Part shown: positions 55,909 through 64,000 of the stretch, in pieces | Layout: the number at the start of each line of letters is the position of its first letter | Position numbering within the stretch: position 1 is the stretch's first letter | NCBI GenBank assembly: GCA_007115705.1 | Contig: QXEO01000143.1 | Span: forward strand, 5,625,434-5,689,433 | Length of the DNA stretch: 64,000 nt | Source: Dactylis glomerata | Taxonomy: Eukaryota > Streptophyta > Magnoliopsida > Poales > Poaceae | Reading direction: 5' to 3' | The notes under the pieces: model-generated | Database searches by the model: none | The model's input: the letters and a program-made list of their open reading frames with translations, nothing else | What the model was told of the DNA's origin: nothing | Made by a program: the position numbers and the translations under genes

Positions 55909-58801
55909 TCATTGATCCAGCAGTTCCAACAAACCATTCCAAGAGGGAACCTTGGAGAAAGCTTGCTTCCTCTTAATTCCCTCTATACTGGAGAAGTTGC
56001 CATTACCCTGAAACAATAAACAATTTACCAGATTCTCAATCATTAGAATACACAGTATTTGCCTTGCAAAAAAAGAAAACAGTATTTATCTGGTTTCGTA
56101 AATGTTTACAAGTTGTTAATTTGGTCAACTTACAAAGCTATTACAATCCACAGAAAAAACTGAAATGAGGTACGCGGAAAATGATGACGGAAGCAAATGC
56201 TAGTGTAGAGCACTATAAAGCAAATAAAGAATTACAAAAACATAACCATATCAAGCTTTTAAGCAGTTTTAGTTTGTAAAGCACAAACATGATGGCAGCT
56301 GAAATATAATTCATAAAACCTCTTGTGCTTACCTTCAAACACCGCCCCCCGGCTGTGTCACATATAGGATAATCAGCGGGACAGCAAGAACGGTTATCCT
56401 TGCAGCAAACTGCGTTATCCAGCTCACAACAGCCCCAAGAAAGACATAATCCCCAGGCACGCCAAGAACAACAACAGGTGGATCCTTCAGGGCAGGAGGT
56501 AAAAATACTGCATTTGGTTGGACCAGGGCCTGGCGAAGGAGGAGGTGGATTCGGGCTTGTTTTTGTGGGGAACGATGCCATCATGTTTATACCACAGATA
56601 CCCGAGGATGTGCCAGTGTTTCTGTGCATATGCATGTAGCCCTTCATTCCCCATCTTTCACCCCAAGAATTTTTCACAATCCAATAATCCTTGCCACCTT
56701 CAGAACCATATCCCACAATTAGCACCGCATGATCAAGAGACGTTGGGCATGGGCCATCGAAGATACCCTGAATAGCAAAACAAGGAATGTACAGTTCAAC
56801 TTATGGTAAAACTGTATTATATAAGTTAGTGAGAGAGCAACCAAATGTGTATTCCAACCTGGGAATATAGCTGAAATGCTTGAGCGCTGCCGCATATTCC
56901 AACGCTAATAGGTTGCTGGGCAACAGCCTGCAGTAACTTGTCTTCCTTGTTAGCAGGTACATCCGAATATCTATCGATTGTTACCACATGCCTTTTCAGC
57001 TGCAGAGAAAAAGGATACAAATTGTATAAATATGACAAGCAGATTCTTAAACATGCTCTTCAAGTTAGTTTCCTACACCTCCATCTTACTTTGTTCTTGT
57101 TACATGTTCCATCTACTTGACGGAAAGGGTAATCATCCTCCGTGTCGATTCCACCATTTTTAATAACAAATTTATAAGCATAGTCCATGAGCCCACCACC
57201 ACAGCCATCATTGTAGGATCTGTCACAGTCAACCAGTTCCTGTTCAGAAAGGCTGACGAGAGAGCCTGTCTTGATCTTGTTTATTCCTTCCATGGCACCT
57301 GTAGCTGAGAAGCTCCAACAAGCCCCTGAACAAAAGGAAAGAACAGTTAAGTACATAAACCGAATTAACAGGAAGTAACACCTTGGTTTTAGTAATAGAC
57401 AATGAGGTACGACCAACATGTAAGGGAAAATAAATATCAAGTATTATCTTGTGTATATGTCCTTCAAAAGAAGGAAAGAAGGCTAGATACAGGTAGAGGT
57501 ACCACTTCATGGTAGCAGAGTCTTAGTGGCAAGGGCTAAGAACGGTGGATTGCTTGAAGCCTGATAGTTAATACTTTGAAGAATCTCAGCTATTAAGCCA
57601 TAAGGCACAATTGTACTACAAACTGAAACATCACATAGCTATTTCCATGGCAGAAGCTAACAAAACTATAAGCAATTCTCTTGTGTGGGATACTCTAAGA
57701 AGCAACAGGATCAAAGTAATCAGAGGCAGAGGTCTTTATCTACCTAGTCTAGTACAATGGTATAGTCACTTCAATAACTTGATATTTCATTTTAAGTTTT
57801 AAGGATAACAAAGCCTGTGGGTTTAGTGCTGGGAAAGGATTAACTGACTAAGAACCAATATAACTTGAGAGAAATGTAGTGGGTAATATTGCATATTGGA
57901 CCAGTAAACAAAACGAAGCCGCCTGGTTCACCAAGTTAAATCACTACTAATTTGATGAACTTTTGAACATCTTTTCTAGCTGGGAATCATGATAAGCACT
58001 ACATGCAAACATGGTGCTAACTGACATGTGCTAACCAATTAATCGACCACCATAATTATCTAATAAGTTGTGGAAGTGGGATATTAGCCTGTATTTGTCA
58101 GCTTCTGCTCCCTACCCTGGGCTATAGTATTTTTTTTTTTTGGAATGATTAGCAGCAAAATGCTTGGGCATACAGATCATAAGTGTCACTATGCTTTTGA
58201 TGCGATTACATACTAAACCTCTCGATGTTTAGATCCCAGCATTAAACCCCGACAACTACACGAGCAGCAAAACTCTGACGGGAAAGAAAACACAGGCGAG
58301 CTCTGCAATGTCAATTAGTAAGTGCAGAAACAGATTCAGAATCGCGCGCTCACCGCAGCTGCCCTGGTCCTTGACGCCTGTGACGGCGCCGCTCTGCCTC
58401 CAGTCCAGCGCGTCGGGCACGGCCCCCACTGCGCCCTCGAACTTTTCGGAGGACGGCCGCCGCGATCCGGCCAGGGCCGGACCGACGGCGAGGCCCCCGA
58501 GGCGCGCGGCCCGGAACTCGGCGTGGGTGAGGTCGGCGAACGCGTTGAGCGCGAGCGTGTACGACGGGGCCGCCCCGCCGTTCCCCGCGCCGGCGTTGTG
58601 CGCCGCCACGAAGGCCGCGTTGCCCGCGAACGCCGCGAGCCGCGCCGCGCGCTCCCCGGGCGTCGCGTAGGACTTCCCGTGCTCCGCGCACCACGCGTCG
58701 AAGAGCGGCTCGTAGTCGGAGAGCGAGAGGTTCCGCTGCCCGCCGGCGCTAGCGGCGGCCGAGAACAGCAGCAGCACAAGGAGCACCGGGAGGTAGGCCA
58801 T
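55909..58801 (-). CDS. Papain-like cysteine protease with granulin domain
   Basis: Five exons, 452 residues: 58801-58354, 57325-57090, 56999-56859, 56767-56333 and 56007-55909 (TGA). It has a signal peptide (MAYLPVLLVLLLFSAAASAGG), an I29 inhibitory prodomain (~30-90) and a C1A protease domain from ~129. Catalytic residues: Gln146 and Cys152 (GSCGACWSF), His288 (LDHAVLIVGYG) and Asn308 (NSWG). A Pro-rich linker (~345-355) and a Cys-rich granulin domain (~358-420) follow, then a 32-residue tail beginning GNGNFSSIEGIKRK. The layout is that of RD21/XBCP3-type vacuolar proteases active in senescence and defence; the tail after granulin favours XBCP3. The upstream frame reaches only a GTG, so the ATG at 58801 is the start. 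Confidence 0.93.
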
Positions 58802-60660
58802 CTCGGCGCCGCAGCTCACTCGAACTCACACCTCGAGTTCCTTCCGCTTGGGTATAAATAGGGTTTGGGTCTGGATGGGTTGCGTGAGCTTGGACCTCCG
58901 TCCGGAGTGAGATCGGAGAAGACAATGGAGAAGAAGAGAAGAGAAGAGATGGTGTATTGGACTCGACTGAGAGCTCCGCGACCGCGAGACAAAACAAACG
59001 AGGCGAGTGGCCGATTGGAGCGTGGCGGATAGGTCGAGGCGCGATCCACGTGTGCGCGACATAAATGGCCGGAGCAGGTGCAGGTGGGGACTGGAGCAAC
59101 AGTCGGAGATCGATCAATCGGGCTCTGTTGCGGGACCGCGAGACAATACACTCTGCCGTATAAATATCGGTGAGCATTTTAAATTCAAATTTCGAAATAA
59201 TATAGTACTGTAGTTTAGATTTGAATACCGATTTCCCCCCATACACAAGCACCAAACAAAGTACTGCAACGATCGCTACTTTACATGCTATGACCTCCGT
59301 TTCGAAATGTGAACTTCTTACAAAGCTAGGTAGTATAACAAAACATTTCATGTCAGTGCAAAGAAGATCAAAAAATTAAGGCTATGTAAACTAGTATGTA
59401 CTCCCAAATTACTTGAGGTAAACTTTCTTACCGAATTGATCTGATTGATAACAAGGGCCCAATAATCACTATGTCGTTGAGCATAATCAAACTGACACCA
59501 CAAGTACATCCATATACTAGTATATATTATTAGCCTTACACGGATATGACCATTTTGGCCAAGTCTGCGCGGAATCAATTGTTGCTAGGTGACCCCAATA
59601 AAACATCCGATCTAGGAAGAGCTTTCCTATTTCAATGACATCAGACGTTTGGACAAATGGGGTTACATAATCCACCAACCACCACAATGCTATATGCAGT
59701 CTGAGTGTTTGTCTGGCCTGCTATTACCCATTTTGTGGCTATTTTTACTACTCAGATCATAAAAAGCCACACCAGACCCCAATTCAACAACCGCAGATTG
59801 AACCTTAATTAGTACCTTACTATAGACTGGTTGAACTTATCTTATAAATTTTCACTAAAACCTAGCAACGATTAGTACGAAAAAGTTGGTTAACCAAACA
59901 ATAAGATGCTCAAAAAGCTAGGTTCTTATAATCCCACTGCAATGCCAAACACACCTTAATAATAACATTCTATTGAATTTAATGTAACTACTATTAGAGT
60001 TAACTAGCAAGGTGGCCATCGCAAATGCGAGGGCATCATCTTTGGGTTTTCGAAAAATGACCGAGAAATAACGCCTGCACAGTGCTTCATTTTTATACAT
60101 GATTTTAGTGACATATTAAATATAAAAATTTCTGCAAGGTTAATCCAAGAAATTTATCTTCCAATATTTCAATCTATATGAAAAATATATAATTTTACAA
60201 ATCAAAAAACCTCATAGGAAATGTCTCAGAAGTAAAATTCTAGAATTTTTTCTACATAATTTTGAATGTGAAAAGGTTCATCTCTATATTCTAGATAGAT
60301 AACACTAAATCATATGGTAGATTATCCTAACATCAATTTAGTTTTTTTTTGTATGTATATTTTCCTGCTAGTCTCATAGCAAGCACATACGCCGTTACGA
60401 ATCATTGAGACTCCACCTCCATACAGATCTTACTCCTGATCATTTTCTTCCATTTGAGACCAATTATGTTAAACATTTATGGAAGACTGCACCATCAATC
60501 CCAAATCTAATGATTGTATTCAAATATAGTTCGCTTTACATCAGTATATATCTCGTATATTATTGTGACATCCTTTTCATGTCCCACCCTATCGCACTTG
60601 TAAGGCAACTTGCATAAATTTAGATTAATTTAACAAATTAAGCAATAATATATGTACTAA
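58802..60660. other. Protease 5' flank and intergenic DNA
   Basis: 58802 to about 59150 is the presumed promoter and leader; CTATTTATACCC on the minus strand near 58851-58862 may be a TATA box about 50 bases above the ATG. 59200-60660 is AT-rich with no recognisable gene; a phrase at 60008-60034 (AGCAAGGTGGCCATCGC) resembles a repeat seen widely in plants. Confidence 0.4.
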
Positions 60661-61192
60661 TCAATCGTATATTTGGCTTCGAGCTTTCAATTTTCGACCA
60701 TTTTTTTTCTTGTGTACTCATCGCCTAATGCTCACCTGAGTAGCCTTCCGCTTGACTACATAGTATATCAATCATTTGGGGCGATTCACATATGGGTCAG
60801 CATGTGTATCCATCGAAAGCGGGAGGTCTCATCTCGAGCATGTAGATTTGTGCCCACACTCTCCTCTCCCCCTCCTCCCCCCTCCTCTCTCCTCTGCCTC
60901 TCCTCCCCGGTGTTGACCCGCCGCCCCCCCCTCTCCCTCTCCTCCGGTGGCTCCGCCGGCCGGAGAGATTGGGAGAGGGGTGGCCGGCGCCCTTGTACAG
61001 GTTGTAGTTTAGGTAGTGTCCCTCGTCGTGGCGGCTTGCCATACCGGAGTTCCTCGCCGTCATCTTCAGGCGATGCCGGCCGGCGTCTCTCCTCTCCTCT
61101 GTGTCCATGGTGGACGATGGTGAGGTCCGGATCGAGACGCAGATCCTTCAATAAGCCTGCGAGATTGAGTCCCTAAGTTGGGGATCGGCTGC
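60661..61192 (+). mobile_element. LINE-like 5' leader fragment
   Basis: A pyrimidine-rich stretch (CTCCTCCCCC, 60855-60945) is followed by GGCGCCCTTGTACAGG-type leader text (about 60980-61180) that I associate with grass LINE 5' regions. It is cut by the Gypsy LTR at 61193. No ORF1 is visible. Confidence 0.35.
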
Positions 61193-62628
61193 TGATACGC
61201 CTCAAACGTATCTATAATTTTTGATGCTTCATGCTTTTTTTTACACCATTTGCCTTGTGTTTCGTTACACTTCGTGGCGTTTTTATGCGATTTCTGGAAC
61301 TAACCTATTGACAAGATGTCACAGTGCCAGTTCCCTGTTTTCTGCTGTTTTTGTGTTTCAGAAATGCTACACAGGAAATATTCTCGGAATTAGATGAAAC
61401 AAGTTCCAGAACTCCTATTTTTCCCGAACGAAGGACGAGGACTGAAAGAGAGTCGGAGGGGGGCCAGGGGCCAGCCTCACACCAGGGCGGCGCGGCCCAG
61501 CCCCTGGCCGCGCCCCCTATGTGTGAGGAGGCCCTGGCAGCCCCCTGACGACGCCCCTTTCGCCTATATAAAGCCTCGGGACGGAAAACCCTAGGGGAGC
61601 CGGCGTTTTTCCCAGAACAGTTCCGCAGCTCCGCTGTCATCGAAGACAAATTTTGGGGGACAGAAGTCTCTGTTCCGGCACCCTTCCGGGACGGGGAAGT
61701 GCCCCCGGAGCCATCTCCATCGGTCTCCATCGCCGTCTCCACCGTCTCCATCAACCTCACCGCCATCTCCATCAACCTTGCTGTCTCCTATGATGAGGAG
61801 GGAGTAGTTCTCCCCCGGGGCTGAGGGCTCTACCGGTAGCTATGTGGTTCACCTCTCTCTCCCATGATGTGATCTTTATGTGATCGTGAGCTTTGTATCT
61901 AGTTGAATTGGTAGATGTTATTATTCAGATATTATGCTACTCCTATGCTTTATTATTATACTCTCTAGAGATACCTCGTATCATGGTATAAAGGTGACTA
62001 GTGTGTGCATCATGTGTATCTTTTTGGTTAATGTCTCTATGAAATGTTGGTATTTGTTGGAACCATCTAGTGCGTTCACGGTGATAGTGTGGGACAATCT
62101 AATTTGGGTACATACGAACTTTGAGGAGTGCTTCGTAGCCCTACGCATGATTAGTGTATATTTTCCATTGGAGAATTGTTTTGAGTTGCATATTGATAAT
62201 AGTATCTATTGGTTCAATTATGTTATATTTGTTGGAAGTGTGTCCACTAGTGAAAGTATGATCCCTAGGCCTTGTTTCCAAGCTTTGCACACCGTTTACT
62301 TATTGTTTTGTTACTTGTTTGCTTGCTGCCATTTTTATTCCAGATTGCATTTACTACTTATAATCATCTATACCACTTGTATTTCACTATCTCTTCGCCG
62401 AACTAGTGCACCTATACATCTGATAAGTGTATTGGGTGTGTTGGGGACACAAGAGACTTTCTGTATCGTAATTGCAGGGTTGTTTGAGAGGGATAGCTTT
62501 GACCTCTTCCTCCCTGAGTTCGATAAACCTTGGGTGGTCCACTTAAGGGAAACTTGCTGCTGCTCTACAAACCTCTGCACTTGGAGGCCCAACACTGTCT
62601 ACAAGAACAGAAGCGTGTGTAGATATCA
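61193..62628 (+). repeat. 5' LTR of the right-edge Gypsy
   Basis: 1436 bp, TGATACGCCTC to GTAGATATCA. The TATA box TATATAAA is at 61565-61572. It is the same family as 1-6707 and 10721-12226. Confidence 0.92.
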
Positions 62629-62638
62629 AGCTATTTTT

Positions 62639-62656
62639 TGGCGCCGTTGCCAGGGA
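62639..62656 (+). other. Primer-binding site, tRNA-Asp
   Basis: TGGCGCCGTTGCCAGGGA, ten bases after the LTR, one mismatch to the tRNA-Asp(GUC) 3' end. Confidence 0.9.
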
Positions 62657-62768
62657 GGTAAGGTAAAAGGTACTCGCATCCTCCTGTGTGAGTGCTCGAA
62701 GTTATTTCCTTTAGATTCTGCAATTATATCTTTTTGTTTCTTGTTTTTATTTTCACTAGTTAGGCTTA

Positions 62769-64000
62769 ATGGAAAATAAAGAGTTCTTTAGTCTTTTTCC
62801 TGAGTTTAGATTTGATGAGAAAATTGAAAATCCTTTGGAGCTTATTTCGCATAGCAATGTTATTAGTACGAATGCTTTGAATACCGTTAATGCTAATGCT
62901 GTAGAAAAGTCTAAGCTTGGGAAAACTGGTTTTGTTAAGTATGATATTTTTAGTTCCCCTGCTTTAGTGGAGAAAGTTTGCTCTGATGATATTTTATCTC
63001 CCATATATGATGTTTCTAATGATGCTTGTGCTCCTCATCCTTTTAAAGTACCTATGAAGATTGTTGATCGTGTTAAGAATAACTGCTATTTAGGAGATGG
63101 AACTGTCCATCCTGGTGATCATTTGATTTTTATACATGAATTATGTGAGTTATTCCAGTGTGCAGGTATTTCAATGAACCAAGTTAAGAAGAAGCTATTC
63201 TCTTTATCACTGAAAGGCAGAGCTAAGGAATGGTATACAACACTGGAGGATGGTCGATCTATTGACTGGGAGGAAATTGAACCTCTCTTTTATTCTAAAT
63301 TCTATCCTTCTAGTCAGGTTTATAAGGATAGGAATTACATTTATAATTTTCGTCTGCATGAGGGAGAAAGCATTGCCCAAGCGTGGGGAAGATTAAAATT
63401 ACTAATGCACAAATGTCCTATTCATGATCTCCCCCATAATATTGTTATTAATAATTTTTATGCAAGGCTTTCAGGATATTACAAGGACTATCTAGATGCA
63501 TGCTTTGATGGGTCTTTCACAAGCAAGGATGTTAATACCAAGTGGGATCTGCTTGAAACAATTCAAAATAATATTGAAGGTTGGGATAGCGACAAAGGTA
63601 AAGGATCAGGTATGAATTACGAGTTTGATTGCATTAAGTCTTTCGCTAAAACTGCTAATTTTCAAGAGCTTAGTGCTAAATATGGTCTTGATCCTCAAAT
63701 TATGGTTGATTGCTTTAAAGCCTTTGCTTCCCATATGAATGTTCCTAAAGGAAATGGGGACGTGTATCATGAACCTTTTAAGGACACTTGCATAGAAAGT
63801 GATATTGTTATTGATGATTGCAATAAACATGCTCAAACTTCTAAAAGTCCTATTTCTTATAAGCATGTTAATTTTTGTGGAATACATAGACCTTGTGAAC
63901 AGAGTCACAACAAGGAAGATTATTGCATCACCCACGAGAATGAAGAAACCAATACGTGGCTCAGGGATCTAGATGAGCTTGGTGAAAAGGTTTGTGAACT
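62769..64000 (+). CDS. Gypsy Gag, incomplete at window edge
   Basis: An open frame of at least 410 codons from MENKEFFSLFPEFRFDE to the last base, with no stop. Residues ~95-210 form the Gag domain, with LKGRAKEWYTTL and AWGRLKLLMHKCP. After ~225 the sequence is acidic with scattered Cys/His (CGIHRPCEQSHNKEDYC near 380-396), which may be a non-standard zinc-binding segment. No break is seen. It codes for the particle protein; protease and any pol would follow outside the window. The N-terminus matches the short ORF at 14811-15659. Confidence 0.9.
   Translation, partial: MENKEFFSLFPEFRFDEKIENPLELISHSNVISTNALNTVNANAVEKSKLGKTGFVKYDIFSSPALVEKVCSDDILSPIYDVSNDACAPHPFKVPMKIVDRVKNNCYLGDGTVHPGDHLIFIHELCELFQCAGISMNQVKKKLFSLSLKGRAKEWYTTLEDGRSIDWEEIEPLFYSKFYPSSQVYKDRNYIYNFRLHEGESIAQAWGRLKLLMHKCPIHDLPHNIVINNFYARLSGYYKDYLDACFDGSFTSKDVNTKWDLLETIQNNIEGWDSDKGKGSGMNYEFDCIKSFAKTANFQELSAKYGLDPQIMVDCFKAFASHMNVPKGNGDVYHEPFKDTCIESDIVIDDCNKHAQTSKSPISYKHVNFCGIHRPCEQSHNKEDYCITHENEETNTWLRDLDELGEKVCE

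Larger units (their letters stand above)
61193..64000 (+). mobile_element. Gypsy element, 5' part, runs off the window
   Basis: A 5' LTR (61193-62628), tRNA-Asp primer site and gag of the family whose deleted relative lies at 10721-25342. The 3' part, possible pol and 3' LTR lie beyond the window, so completeness and TSD (GCTGC precedes it) cannot be judged. Confidence 0.93.

Noticed and set aside
58802..58819. Six extra N-terminal residues for the cysteine protease
   Set aside because: The extension begins at a GTG; the first ATG at 58801 gives a clean signal peptide.
1..64000. tRNA, rRNA, CRISPR array or bacterial-type gene cluster
   Set aside because: None seen on either strand; tRNA-like matches are retroelement primer sites only.

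Overview
This is nuclear DNA from a large-genome grass, most probably a Triticeae species (wheat, Aegilops or barley group). The evidence is stacked nested LTR retrotransposons of Triticeae-style Gypsy families (LTRs opening TGATACG, tRNA-Asp primer sites), many Stowaway MITEs (CTCCCTCC ends flanked by TA), and short intron-containing genes with GC-rich first exons. I found no tRNA, rRNA, CRISPR or bacterial-type operon.

Layout. 1-10.7 kb: an LTR of a TGATACG Gypsy family split by a 5.6-kb probable solo LTR, then scraps of other elements including a Gag zinc-knuckle fragment. 10.7-25.3 kb: a minus-strand Gypsy with TSD AAACC whose 5' LTR is split by a complete, very young plus-strand Gypsy carrying only gag-protease (TSD ATGAA). 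26.1-28.4 kb: a Stowaway MITE split by a retroposon, which is split by a 913-bp hAT element with perfect 12-bp ends and an 8-bp TSD. 28.7-35.7 kb: a gene island with a DUF4220/DUF594 membrane protein, an LRR receptor kinase pseudogene (split by a 558-bp solo LTR at its glycine-rich loop) and a three-exon MaoC-type dehydratase. 35.9-43.6 kb: a complete young minus-strand Copia element with TSD CTTTT, non-canonical TG..TA ends, an extra ORF before gag, a broken pol and a primer site that looks like half of tRNA-Ile. 44-46.5 kb: retroposon fragments and two MITEs. 47-58.8 kb: a second gene island, all on the minus strand, with thioredoxin h (WCPPC), a triple-jacalin lectin and a papain-like protease with a granulin domain. 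59-61.2 kb: intergenic sequence and a LINE-like leader. 61.2-64 kb: the 5' LTR and gag of a Gypsy that runs off the window.

How it works together. The five intact genes are unrelated housekeeping or defence-type genes; nothing suggests an operon or cluster. The lectin and cysteine protease are plausibly defence or senescence related, and the kinase relic belongs to the non-RD (HCD) class known in immune receptors, but joint function is not shown. The most informative material is the retroelements: target-site duplications let the insertion order be read directly, and several recently inserted elements cannot encode their own replication, so they must have been mobilised in trans.

I see no clearly new biological system. 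The best leads are the Copia primer site, its extra 297-codon ORF, and the two Gypsy families that share 3' modules but not gag.
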